Part shown: piece by piece, positions 1 through 11,561 of the stretch
Numbering within the stretch: position 1 is the first letter of the stretch
How the letters are laid out: every line of letters starts with the position of its first letter
Made by a program: the position numbers and the translations under genes
Assembly (NCBI GenBank): GCA_963383645.1
Contig: OY726560.1
Coordinates: 153,840,988 to 153,904,987, forward strand
Length of the DNA: 64,000 nucleotides
Origin: Muscardinus avellanarius
Lineage: Eukaryota; Chordata; Mammalia; Rodentia; Gliridae
Reading direction: 5' to 3'
Notes under the pieces: model-generated
The model's database searches: none
Told to the model about the DNA's origin: nothing
The model's input: the letters and a program-made list of their open reading frames with translations, nothing else

Positions 1-68
1 TACATGGAGAACCAGGAAAGGGGCAACCCAGCAAGACAGAAAACTTTTAGATGAGAACTGTCCTCTTG

Positions 69-288
69 CCAGGCATGGTGGCCCACACTGTAATCCCACT
101 ACTTGGTAGGATGAGACAGGAAGAGTGCAGGTTCAAGGACAATCTCAGCGATGTAGTGAGACTCTTAGCATCCTAGTAAAACCCTATTTAAAAACAAAAA
201 CTAAAAAGGCATGAAAGTGTAGCTTGGAGGTACATTGCCTCTGGATTCAATCCCCAGTAACATACACACACAGACACACACACACACT
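69..288 (+). repeat. Dimeric SINE (B1-dID type) with (CA)n tail
   Basis: Left half from ccaggcatggtgg, right half ending attcaatccccagtaac, then a CA tail. Confidence 0.8.
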
Positions 289-869
289 GTCCTCCTCCAG
301 CCAAATACCACAGATACACTGAGGTCTTCCTCCACCCCAGACAACAAATGTTGAATAGGAGGCCTAGTGGTCCTCACGAGGGCCCCTCCTTCCTTCCTCC
401 CCTGGCCAGGAGGGTGTCAGATACAACAGGGATGCTCACTGCCTCTGAGCCATAGTGAAGCCTCACCTGGACCTCCACTTCAGATACAGACCAATGGGAA
501 GCCTGAACTTTGACTTCTGAGCCACCCCAACCAATGGCTGGTGCCATGGCCCTCCCTTAGAGTCTGTGTGTGTGCGTGACCCTGCATGCATGACATGGCA
601 AACCTCAAGGAGGAAAAGCCCTGAGGGAGCGTGGTCCCTGGTCAAACTACCCCTTGCTCTTAGATGTTCTTTCATAGCTATTGTTCTTTTGGTAACGATT
701 CTATTATCTTTCCACACAACTTGCTCTGGTGATGTAAAATCAGGACTATGGGAGAAACTGAGTCCGTGGAAGATAAATTTTTTGGTAATATATGTCTGGG
801 CCCTTAGACTCCCCCTGCCTTGCTCCAAGCTATAATAAAACCTAGTTAGAGCGTAAGTGCTGTGAAACC

Positions 870-1215
870 ATTCAGGCTGCAGCAATTACAATGCAGAGTT
901 CCTCTCTATTTTTGCCCTTGATTCTAATCATTAACCCATAGTAAAAGCCTTAGGAGTCAGCTGAAGCCATTAGCCCTAAAACTAAAAGAAAGGCAACTGG
1001 TGCCTCTGTTTACCTCCTCTCCTTGTGATCCAGCCTGGATATAGGAAAGATAAACTTTGTATGTGATTTCAAAGCACTCTCGTTGATGAGCAACCAATAC
1101 TGCCCAATACAATAGAGCCGAGGGCCAGGAAGATTCTTGACCCTTGCACTTAGTACATGCACTCTCCGGAGACAAAGAGGCACCACCTGGCTAAGGGATA
1201 AGTATGTCAGAACAA
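870..1215 (+). mobile_element. LTR-like dispersed repeat, copy B (partial)
   Basis: Shares long stretches with copy A, including ttgatgagcaaccaatac and cccaatacaatagag. The downstream part is missing here. Confidence 0.4.
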
Positions 1216-1301
1216 AAGACAGATATAATAAGCGTGCAGGTATGAAGTTTTGATGGAGATAAAGAAAGGAAATCTTGTGAGAATAAGAAAGCATTTTGTA
1301 T

Positions 1302-1514
1302 TGCGCCGGGCGTGGTGGTGCACGCTTGTAATCCCCTCGCTTGGGAGGCCGAGACAGGAGGATCGCGCTGGTTCAGAGCCAGCCACACTGGCTTAAGAGA
1401 CCCTGTTTCCAAATAAAAAGTTTAAAAATAGGTCTGGGAGTGGAGCCCGTGGGAGTGTATCCCGGAGGTAGAAGGGCTTCCAGGAACCCCAGTACCACCA
1501 AAAAAAAAAAAAAA
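1302..1514 (+). repeat. Dimeric SINE with clear target duplication
   Basis: Flanked by agcattttgtat on both sides (before 1302 and after the A-tail), so a young copy. Confidence 0.9.
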
Positions 1515-2249
1515 AGCATTTTGTATGAAGTAAAGTTTATCCTAAGATTGTCCCAAATGGGAAAGAAAGGATCAGGATAAAAATCAGAAGATTAAAAGCA
1601 GGTTGCAGAAAGGTTTGTGGTATGTGATGAAGATGGATTATTAAAAGAGGAACAATAGGTTTCTAACAAGCCTACCACTTGTGTGTTCCCAAGAAGAAAG
1701 TGCTCAGCAGCAGGTAGAGGCTAGAGGAGTACATCTGACAATTAAATCTAAAAACTTCATGTTGCTTTTTGGGCCCTGTCTGCTAAAATGTATTGTGAGT
1801 GTAGTTTCATAGGATTGAAGCTTTCAGACTTCAGATGGTGTTACAGACAGGACCTGACAGACATCTATTGCTGCCCTTTGGATCGTCATAGAAGTACACG
1901 GCTCGGACCCACCTGACTTCCCCATGCCAACTACATGGACAAAGCCTAAGGAATGGAAGGTTCCAAAAGGGTTAAAGGAGATTCTAAAGGCTGAATTCTC
2001 CAAAAAACTCTGGGTGTGACTCCTGCCCTTTTGGAATTTGCCCTCTAAGGCCGCCCATCTGCAAGGCCAAGGGGCTGGCCTTAATCACAAGATCTGGAGC
2101 TAATCTTAATTACAAGACCAGTGTCCTTTTGTCTTGTTTACATATCCTTCACTATTGCTCTTTAGTGTTTACACCTTTTTTTTTAACTAGGAATCTCACT
2201 GGGGAATGATATAAAAATCTTGGTTTGGGGAAATAAATTTTTGTTAATT

Positions 2250-2735
2250 GCACGAGAGGAGGCAGTTGTCCATGTCCATCATTTTTCAGGTCTCTCCCTC
2301 TCAAGTCCCGGAGAGGAATCTCCACATTTAGGACCGTGAACAGGAATTTGAAGGAGTTTATTTCATTAAGGGGGAGAGGTCGCTGCAGAAAAAAGCCTCT
2401 GCAGAAAACAGCCGAAGCTTTTGCCCCACCTTCCAGGAACCCTGTCCCAGCGGTTTCAGTGCTCTGACCAAGCTTGGTCCGTTGCAGGCTGGCCAAAAAA
2501 AAAAAAAAAAAAAGCAGCAGATAAAGGTCCTTCCAATCACCACACTTTGATGGGTATCTGAAGGGCCAGCTCAGACTCAGATCTGCCCAGGAAAATCAGC
2601 TGGGCCCTTTGTAGCAGCGGCACCACAGTTCAGCTCTGCTCCCCTCACCCCTCTAGGGGCTGGTCCTGAGCGCACACCCCAGGAACCTCTCGGGTCAAAG
2701 CCAGATCCCTAGGATCCTGACCCATGACAGTTGGT
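2250..2735 (+). mobile_element. Possible old LTR end with tRNA-primer-like site
   Basis: Sequence ending ...ccatgaca is followed by ttggtaccaagtgtgg, which resembles the tRNA-Leu primer sites of ERVL-type elements. I could not fix the 5' border. Confidence 0.25.
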
Positions 2736-3476
2736 ACCAAGTGTGGCCCAAGGAAGCAGATCCTAAGATGGAATTCTGGCGCCAGCACTGAGAACTCTCT
2801 GCTGGTGGCGAGGGGAACCCAGACACTCCTGACTGCTGACCCATTCTCCCCTCCAATTCTTACCCCCACCCCAGGGCTTGTCACTGGCACCAAACCCTAT
2901 TTTAAATTGCAGAGACCCCAGCTGAAGGACTAGAACCCAGACCACCAACTCTACACCCGGGGCCTTTTGACCCTTCAGAGTAGCTCTTCTGCCAGGAACA
3001 CCGAAGGCTTATAGGTGTTCTTGCAAGGATGACTTGGAGTCATAAGTGAATCTTCGTTTATTTCCCTAAATAAACTGGGGAGATGAGCAGAGAGCTCCTT
3101 CTCTGCTACTTTTGCAAGCCTCCTTACAGAAGGCTCTTTTACTGATAAGTTTAGACAAAGCATCTGTTAGTGCCAAACTTAGGATGCACAGAAAAAAGAA
3201 ACTTATAATCTAGAGAAAGGGCAGTTAGCAGCATATATCAAGGACAGACCTAGTATAAGGAGGAATGTCCACCCAGGCTCATTTCTGATATCAGGACCTT
3301 GAGACAATCCTGCGTGCAGGAATTCTCTCCACAGCTCACTGTGTGCACTGCTGAGAGGCCCAAGAAACTTAATCCTTGATGGTCTGCAACACTCATCCTC
3401 AAGAAAAAAATTAGTAGTGTCTGTTCTGCTCTTGCATGTGTATAAAGCTCAATAGCTCCACTACAAGAGATTTTCT

Positions 3477-3880
3477 GGGCTGGTCATGGTAGTGCGTTCC
3501 TGTAATCCCAGTACTTGGGAGGCTGACACAGGAGAATTTCAGGTTCAAGACCAGCTGCAGCAACTTAGTGAGACTATTTCAAAATTTAAAAACTTAAAAG
3601 GAGCCGGGCGTGGCGACGCATGCTTGTAATCCTCGCACTTGGGAGGCAGAGACAGGAGAATCACGCATGTTTGAAGTCAGCCGCGCTGGCTTAAGAGACC
3701 CTGTTTCCAAATAAGAAGTAGAAAAAAAATAGGTCTGGGAGTGTATCCTGGAGGTAGAAGGGTTTCCAGGAACCCCAGTACCACCAAAAAAAAAAAAAAA
3801 AAAAAGAGAAAAAATCAAAAGGGCTGAGGGTATTCAGAGGCAGAATGCCCCTAGGTTCAATCCCCAGTGCCAAAATTTAA
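3477..3880 (+). repeat. Nested pair of dimeric SINEs
   Basis: Host left half 3477-3600 and right half 3810-3880; a second complete SINE (3601-3803) sits in the host's A-rich linker. Confidence 0.8.
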
Positions 3881-4309
3881 AAAACATTTTCTGACTTCTA
3901 GTAATACCAGAGAGCTGTGTTGTTTGAAGTACTCAGTGTGATTTCTCCATTTTAATTAAATTTACACTGTTTTCATGTTAGATTTAAAAAGAAGTTTACA
4001 ATAGTTTGATTTATTTTTTTTCATTTTACAAAGAGATTTATTTTTTTATTTTTATTTTTTAATTTATTTTATTGAAAGTAAATGCTATACATTTAATCTG
4101 TATTTGGTGCCCTCTCCCCCCCCCCCATTGCCCTTCTCCCCTCCCGCTACTTAATACCCAGGCTAACCTTGCTATATTTGTACTTTTACACCTATTTGGA
4201 AATAGCCGCTCATCAGTCAAGTTCAGCCTCCTTCCTCTCTTAGTTTTCCATTCAAACTTTGCTGAAATTTCCCTTCCATTATCTGGAGTCCCTCTGGTAT
4301 CCCCAATGC

Positions 4310-7300
4310 TCACTTGTTTGGGTATATTAGAGGAAACATATGTCCCTTCTCTTTCTGTGTTTGGCTGATCTCACTTAACATAATGCTTTCCAGAACTTTC
4401 CATCTTCTTACAAATGACGTGATTTTGTTCTTCTTTATAGCTGAATAGAATTCCATTGTGTGTATTTCCCATAACTTTGCAAACCATTCACCTGTTGATG
4501 GGGGCCTAGGTTGTTTCCAAACTTTGGCTATTACAAATTGTGCTGCTATGAACATAGGTATGCATATGTTGCTATAGTTCTCTGTTTTCAACCCCTTTGG
4601 AAAAATACCCAGGAGTGGTAAAGCTGGATCGTATGGTAGATCTATTCCAAGTTTTCTAAGGAATCTCCACACAGATCTCCATAGTGGCTGAACTAGTTTG
4701 GACTCCCACCAACGATGTAAAAGAGTTCCTCTTTCCCCACATCCTCGCCAGCATTTATTATCGTTTGATTTCTTTATGCTTGCCAATCTGACTGGGGTTA
4801 GATGGAATCTCAGTGTAGTTTTGATTTGCGTCTCCCTGATGGCTAATGATGAAGAACATCTTTTCATGAATCTATTGGCCATTTGTATCTCCTCTTTTGT
4901 AAAGTGTCTATTCATTTCATTTGCCCATTTCTTGATTGGGTTGTTTGTTTTGCTAGTGCAGAGTCTTTTGAGCTCTTTGTATATTCTGGATATTAGCCCC
5001 CTATCGGAGTGGTGACTGGTAAAGATCTTCTCCCATTCTGTAGGCTTCCTCTTTAGGTTCTTGATGGTTTCCTTTGATGAGAAGAAACTTTTTAGTTTGA
5101 TGCTATCCCACTTGTTGATTCTTGCTTTAATTTCCTGAGCTTTGGAGGTTTTGTTGAGAAAGTTACTGCCTGTGCCTGTATGTTGTAGTGATGAGCCTAT
5201 GTTCTCCTCTAATAACTTCACAGTCTGTGGTCTGATTTCTAAGTCTTTGATCCATCTCGAGTTGATTCCTGTGCATGGTGAGATATAGGGGTTTAGTTCC
5301 ATCTTTCTACAAATGGATAGCCAGTTCTCCCAGCACCATTTGTTGAAAAGGCTGTCTTTTCTCCAGCATATGAGTTTGGCCCCTTTGTCAAAGATTAATT
5401 GACTGTAGGTGTGTGGATTTGTTTCTGTATCTTCTATTCTGTTCCACTGGTCAGTGTACCTGTTATTGTGCCAGTACCGTGCTGTTTTTACTACTACTGA
5501 TCTATAGTATAGTTTGAAGTCTGGGATTGTGATGCCTCCTGCGTGATTCTTGTTGCTGAGAATTGCTTTGGCTATTCTGGGTCTTTTCTTTCTCCATATA
5601 AAGTTCATGATTGCTTTTTCTAGGTCTGTGAAGAATGTAGTTGGTATTTTGATGGGAATTGCATTGAATCTATAAATCATTTTTGGCAGAATAGCCATTT
5701 TGATGATATTTATTCTGCCTATCCATGAGCACAGGAGGTCTTTCCATCTTCCAAGGTCTTCTTCAATTTCTTTCTTTAATGTTTTATAGTTTTTGTTGTA
5801 GAGGTCTTTTACATTTTTGGTTAGTTTTATTCCTAGGTATTTTATTGGTTTTGAGGTTATAGTGAATGGAATTGATTGTTTTATTTCTTTCATTGTGGAT
5901 TCATTGTTGGTATAAAGAAAAGCCTCTGATTTCTTTAGGTTGATTTTGTATCCTGCAACTTTGCTGAATTTGTTAATTAACTCCAGAAGTCTTTTGGTTG
6001 AGTTCTTAGGGTCTTCTAGGTAAAGGATCATGTCATCTGCAAATAAGGATAATTTTAATTCCTCTCTTCCTATTTGAATTTCTTTGACTTCCTTCTCTTG
6101 TCTTATTGCTGTGGCAAGAGTCTCAAGGACTATATTGAAGAGGAGTGGTGATAGTGGACATCCTTGTCTTGTTCCCGATTTTAGGGGGAATTCTTGCAGT
6201 TTTTCCCCATTCAGTATAATATTGGCTTTGGGTTTGTTGTATATTGCCTTAATGATGTTGAGGTATGTTCCTTTTACTCCAGTTTTCTGTAGTGTTTTTA
6301 ACATGAATGGGTGTTGGATTTTGTCAAAGGCTTTTTCAGCATCTATTGCTATGATGATGTGGTTTTTATTCTTGATTCTATTTATGTGGTGGATGACATG
6401 TATTGATTTGTGTATGTTGAACCAACCTTGTTTTTCCGGGATGAAACCAACTTGGTCATAGTGTATTATTCTCTTAATATGGTTTTGAATGCGTATGGCT
6501 AGTATCTTGTTTAGAAATTTTGCATCTATGTTTATTAAAGATATTGGTCTGTAGTTTTCCTTTCTTGAGGTATCTTTATTTGGTTTGGGAATTAATGTGA
6601 TGCTGGTCTCATAGAAGGAATTTGGGAGAGTTCCATCTCTTTCAATTTCCTGGAATAAGTTATGAAGTATTGGTATTAGTTCTTTACTGAAAGCTTTGTA
6701 GAATTCAGCTGGAAACCCATCTGGGCCTGGGCTTTTCTTTGATGGAAGAATTTTTATTGCCATTTCTATTTCATTGTTTGCTATTGGTTGGTTTAGGCTT
6801 GCTATGTCCTCTTGGTTCAGTTTAGGTAGGTTAACTGTGTTTGGGAATCTATCGATTTCTTCCATGTTTTCTTGTCTATTGGAGTATAAATTTTTAAAGT
6901 AGTTTCTGATAATCCTTTGAATTTCTTCACTATCTGTGGTGATGTCTTCTTTTTCATTTCTGATTTTAGTAATTTGCATTGATTCTTTTTCTTTTGGTTA
7001 GGTTAGCCAGGGGTTTATCAATTCTATTAACCTTTTCAAAGAACCAGCTTTTTGTTTTGTTGCTTCTTTGAATTGTTTTTTTGTTCTCTATTTCATTTAT
7101 TTCTGCTCGGATTTTAATAATTTCCTGTCTTCTGCTGGTTTTGGGGTTGGACTGTTGCAGTCTTTCTAGATCCTTGAGTTGTGCCAATAGGGTCTGAACT
7201 TGGTGATTCTGAGTCCTTCTTATGTGAGCTCTCAATGCAATAAACTTTCCTCTTAATACTGCCTTCATAGTGTCCCAGAGATTTTGGTAAGTTGTGTCTC

Positions 7301-8154
7301 TGTTTTCATTTATTTCCAAAAATTTCTTTACTTCTTCCCTAATTTCTGCTCTTACCCATTCATCATTCAATAGTGTATCATTCAATCTCCATGTATTTGC
7401 ATAGTTTCTTTTGAGTTTCCTGTTGTTGATTTCTACTTTAATTCCATTATGGTCTGAAAAGATGCAAGGAATTTTATTACATCTTTTGAAATTGCTGGTG
7501 CTTTCTTTGTGTACCAGGATGTGATCTATTTTAGAGAAGGTTCCATGGGCTGATGAGAAGAATGTGTATTCTGTAGTTTCTGGATGAAATGTTCTGTATA
7601 TGTCTATTAGGTCCATTTGGTTTATAGTTTTCTTTAGTTCTAAAGAGTCTTTAAGTCAACTTTTGCCTTGAAGATCGATCCAGTGGTGTGAGAGGCGTAT
7701 TGAAGTCTCCCAGAATTATTGTATTTGGGTCTATTTGAGATCTGATGTCCTGAAGGGTTTGTTTTACAAATGTGGTTGCATTCACACTTGGAGCATAAAC
7801 ATTTACTATCATTATATCATCTTGGTGTATTGTTCCTTTTAATAAAAGGAAGTGCCCTGATTTGTCTCTTTTGATGTGTCTTAGTTTAAAGTTTGTTTTG
7901 TTGGATATCAGGATTGCTACCCCTGCCCTTTTTTGTTCTCCAGTAGCATGGTATATCTTTTTCCATCCTTTCATTTTCAGTCTGTGAGTGTCTTTGGCTG
8001 TTAGGTGAATTTCTTGCAAACAGCATATATTTGGGTTATGTTTTTTGATCCACGTTGCCAATCTATGTCTTTTGATTGGTGAGTTAAGTTCTCTGACATT
8101 AAGAGTTATTATTGAAACATGATTTTTGTTTTCTGTCATTTTGTGTTCTGTCAT
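4310..8154 (-). pseudogene. L1 ORF2 (endonuclease/reverse transcriptase), two frameshifts
   Basis: Three consecutive segments in three different frames: 8154-7651 (endonuclease start, with the GDFNTPL motif), 7616-6966 (rest of the endonuclease, with the S-D-H-N-G active-site histidine) and 6979-4310 (reverse transcriptase with F-A-D-D, then the C-terminal part). Breaks lie near 7650 and 6980. In the C-terminal zinc-knuckle-like motif (C-W-R-G-C ... H-R-W-W-E-S) the last cysteine is serine. Confidence 0.92.
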
Positions 8155-8263
8155 CTGTTTGGTAGCTTTTTCTTTCTTCCTTACTTAGAAGCCCCTCTGA
8201 TCACTTTCCTCTCTTCTCTGGTTCTGAAATCTGCTTCTTTTTTCTTCTTTATGGTTTATTTCT

Positions 8264-9163
8264 TTAAGTATTTTCTCTAGTGTTGGCTTTGAATTCATAA
8301 ATTTTTTTGAGATTTTGTTTATCCTGAAATACTTTTATTTCGCCATCGACTTTGAATAGTAGTTTTGCTGGAGTAAGCAGCTTCGGTTGGAAGTTATGTT
8401 CCTCCAAGGTCTGGATCACGTCATACCAGTCTCTCCTGGCATTCATGACCTGGGTTGTATAGTCTGGGGTGATTCTTACTATTTTGCCTCTGTATGTCAC
8501 CCGACCTTTTGTTCTCACTGCTTTTAAGATCTTTTCCTTGGCCTCTATGTTAGTCATTTTGACTATTATGTTGTGTGGGGAGGTTCTTTTTTGATCTTGT
8601 CTTAAGGGTGTTCTGTATGTCTCCTGAACATGAAGATCTATCTCTCGTTCCATGTATGGGAAGTTCTCTGAAATTATTTCTGTGAAGAGATTACGGATGT
8701 CCCTGGTCTGTACCTCTATCCCTTCTTCAATGCCTTTTATCTGTAAGTTAGGGCATTTCATCTTGTCCCAAATTTGCTGTATGTTTAGGTTTTGTTGCTG
8801 TAATGACTTCTGCATACTATTGACTGTGTTTTCAGTGTTGGATGAACTGTCTTCTAACAGTGATATTCTACTTTCCATTTCCTCTAATCTTCCAGAATTT
8901 CTTTCTATTGCTGACTTCATTTCATTTTTTGACTCTTTCATTTCATTCCAAGCCTCTTTCTGATTCTTTTTTAGTGTTTCTAACTCATCTTTCATCTCCT
9001 CTAAACTTGTTTTAAATCCTTTCATCATATTGTAGATCAAGATTCGGAACTCCCCTTCCTGCATTTCTTGTAGGTTAGTATTCGTGATTTCTGTCATTTC
9101 TCCATTGTTCCTAGTTCTCATATTTTCAGAGTTCTCAGGTCTGGTTTTCTGCTGTCTTCCCAT
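8264..9163 (-). CDS. L1 ORF1 protein, open frame
   Basis: 299 codons, a normal L1 ORF1 length. A long coiled coil (about residues 50-130) is followed by the RNA-binding domain (R-x-T-Y-R-T-P and the H-N-I-I-V-K-M strand) and the C-terminal domain. It acts as a trimeric RNA-binding chaperone in the L1 particle. No stop interrupts it. Confidence 0.9.
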   Translation of the reverse strand: MGRQQKTRPENSENMRTRNNGEMTEITNTNLQEMQEGEFRILIYNMMKGFKTSLEEMKDELETLKKNQKEAWNEMKESKNEMKSAIERNSGRLEEMESRISLLEDSSSNTENTVNSMQKSLQQQNLNIQQIWDKMKCPNLQIKGIEEGIEVQTRDIRNLFTEIISENFPYMEREIDLHVQETYRTPLRQDQKRTSPHNIIVKMTNIEAKEKILKAVRTKGRVTYRGKIVRITPDYTTQVMNARRDWYDVIQTLEEHNFQPKLLTPAKLLFKVDGEIKVFQDKQNLKKIYEFKANTRENT

Positions 9164-10096
9164 CGTTAGTGGGTATTATTTTTAGCCCAGTCTTTGTATT
9201 AGGACTTTAGAAAAGACTTATCCCCCCAGAAAACAAACTTATCCCCCCAGAAAACCAAAAACCAAAACAAACCCAAAGACCCAAAAAGTAAAACAAACAA
9301 TACCAAACCACAATAGTAAAAAATAAAATATAAAAGGATAGAAAAATAGTAAAATAATAATAATAATAATAATAAAAGAGATAACAGTCCTACTATGTTG
9401 CTGATATATGGTGAATCTTGTATTTGCTCAGAGTGTCCCCTTGTGGCCCCGTGCAGTTATCGCGCCTTAAGCGCTCTTCTTTGGTCCCGGAGTTGAATTG
9501 GCCCACTTTGCACACACTGGCACTCACATATATCGTACTCACTGTGTGCTCGCCGGGTCCGTGGCTCCTCTGAATTCATGCTGGCAGTCCAATCTGTGGC
9601 TCTGAAGCTCTGGCAGCTCTCCTGTATCCTGCTGACTTTTCGCTCCCGCGGTGATCAGGTGAGCAGGTCCACTTCCCGGTCCCTGCTGATCTCCGGGCGT
9701 GTCTGCGGGGCCGCCTTTGTTGGGTGCCACTCAGGAGCTCCAATTAGCTAGCAACTTCAGGTATTGGAACTCTCTGGTCACTTTCAGACTTTGGAGCTTC
9801 TCTGGGAATGTTAAAGACCCAAAAGTCCCGTATGGGCCAGCGGCCCTGAGGCCCCTGCGCCTGCGCCTGCACCCCGCCGGCCGCCGAGTCTTCAGCTCAC
9901 TATCTGCTTTCTTTGTGTGTCGTGGTGAATCTTGCAGTTCAGTTGCTGGATTTTTTCTGCCGTACTCCCCAAGTCTGTTTTGGATCGTACGTTTAATTTT
10001 TTCTTTATTAAGACACTTCTGTCTCAGTAGTTGAACTTAGTTTGCTTCAGCTAGTGAGGGACGCTGCGTCTCTCCGTCGCCATCTTGGAAAATCTC
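9164..10096 (-). promoter_or_regulatory. L1 5' UTR and internal promoter
   Basis: About 930 bases, GC-rich towards the 5' end, starting with a caagatggc motif that resembles the YY1 site used by L1 promoters. It includes an (AAT)n tract near 9355-9376. Confidence 0.7.
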
Positions 10097-10111
10097 CAAT
10101 AGTTTGATTTA

Positions 10112-11309
10112 GATAACATGAATGAACAGAGAGGGAAGTCACTGCCTGGCTGCTTGCAGAAGTATTTGGAAGATTTATATGAAAGTAATGAAATGAGGGA
10201 GATTTGCATTGATTTGGAGCAGAAGCTCAGCAGCCCCCAAGGACTTGTTCTGTCAGAGTGGGGACTCTAACATCCACTGTGTATGCCCTCCAGCATCTTA
10301 TATGTGCGTGTTTTGTTGTCGTTTGTTCATTTGTTTTGTGGTACGGAGGATTGAACCCAGGAGCATTCTTCCTCCAAGCTACACTCTCCAACCCTATTTT
10401 ATTTTTTACTTGGAAACAGGAACCTCCCTATGTTGCTGAGGGCCTCATTAAGTTTCAGAAGCTGGCTTTGAACCTGCCATCCTCCCGTCTCAGCATCCCA
10501 AGTACTAGGATTACAGGTGTGTGCCACTGTGTGGGGCCAGTACATGTTTACAGCAGTAAAGAGAAGGCCTTTGGGCGTTCAGGAATGTGCCTACCTGTTT
10601 GGACTTAGGTCAGAAGCTGAAACTGTGTGTGTTGTGAAATGACTAAATAAATGTATGGTACTCATTTAATATGATTAGCTTTGATGCTTGGCAGGTGTCT
10701 TTAGTAGTGCCTGTTCAGTAGATGGGAAAGTGTACATCTGAGGTAGCCACTCCTTGATAGAATGATCAAACTTTGGCTTTGATGTTTGGTGGTACATGGG
10801 AGGAAAAATGTTTTTACCTCATTAACCCAGAAACAGAATGCAGTCTCTCATTTTATAGCCAGGTTCTTCTCTCCCAAGCCCTTTTCTGAGTGGCTTAGGT
10901 GAGAAACGCTGACTGCATGTCAGCACTAGGATTCTGGAATCAAGGAGATTGCAAGTTCTCTTACGATCCAGTTTCAGGAACTCTGGCTTTTGATGTTTCA
11001 AAAGGTGGCGTGTCTCCACTTAGTGTCTGCGTCTTATATTTGCATTTTTACTTAGCCTCCAAAAAATAAAAAATAAAAGCCTCCAATCTCGAAGACTCCT
11101 TTTCTTAAGTAAAAATAACCATTTTCTTTTCATCTAGTAGTTGGTTAAAATGTTTTATTTTTATGAAAAGGTCTAATTCATGTAATGTTCTTCATTCCTA
11201 AGATGAGAGCTAATGGGCATAGTATCTGTCTATTTCCACCATCTTCAATGAAACACACCAACACAGTGATGCAAGGGCCTGCATAGCACTTTGGGGAGGG
11301 CCTTCCTGG
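10112..11309. other. CUZD1 downstream flank
   Basis: Holds one SINE (10336-10541); otherwise unique-looking AT-rich DNA with no gene. Confidence 0.5.
10336..10541 (-). repeat. Dimeric SINE
   Basis: The complement begins near 10541 with the B1-like half and ends in the tgaacccag / ID-like half near 10337. Diverged. Confidence 0.75.
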
Positions 11310-11315
11310 TTTATT
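11310..11315 (-). promoter_or_regulatory. Poly(A) signal of CUZD1
   Basis: AATAAA on the minus strand, about 80 bases after the CUZD1 stop codon; it implies a short 3' UTR. Confidence 0.55.
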
Positions 11316-11394
11316 CGTAAGCCCTGTAGCCATGAGGTGCCATCTCTTTCAGCATCAGGGAGAAACGTGTCTTACTTAGAACCGAACCAGTGAG

Positions 11395-11561
11395 TTAATA
11401 ACTCTGCAGCTTCTGGTATTTGTAGTCCATTCGCTGATTTATAAAATACCTCACTGTGATAGTGGCTACCATCACTGCATTCAGAGCGAGGACCATGAAT
11501 GAAAACAGATGTAGGCTGTTGAAAGGTTGGCTTTCTACTTCATGTGTTTGATGCAGAAGTC
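11395..11561 (-). CDS. CUZD1: CUZD1 coding exon 9 (membrane anchor, stop)
   Basis: Acceptor attacag. Encodes the transmembrane helix around SFMVLALNAVMVATITV, a short basic tail ending KLQSY and the stop at 11397-11395. Confidence 0.95.

Larger units (their letters stand above)
4014..10096 (-). mobile_element. Full-length L1 retrotransposon with intact 15-bp TSD
   Basis: The sense 5' end at 10096 starts gagattttccaagatggcga. The A-rich 3' end is at 4014 and a G-rich tract (about 4120-4130) lies in the 3' UTR. The flanking duplication caatagtttgattta is perfect at 3999-4013 and 10097-10111, showing a fairly recent insertion of the whole 6.1 kb. ORF1 is open; ORF2 is broken in two places, so the element itself cannot supply a working ORF2 protein. 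Confidence 0.95.

Noticed and set aside
2152..2948. Protein-coding gene from several 60-114-codon frames
   Set aside because: No conserved motif; the region ends in an LTR/primer-site-like sequence and looks like repeat remnant.
4698..8963. Plus-strand frames of 100-125 codons
   Set aside because: Shadows of the minus-strand L1 ORFs.
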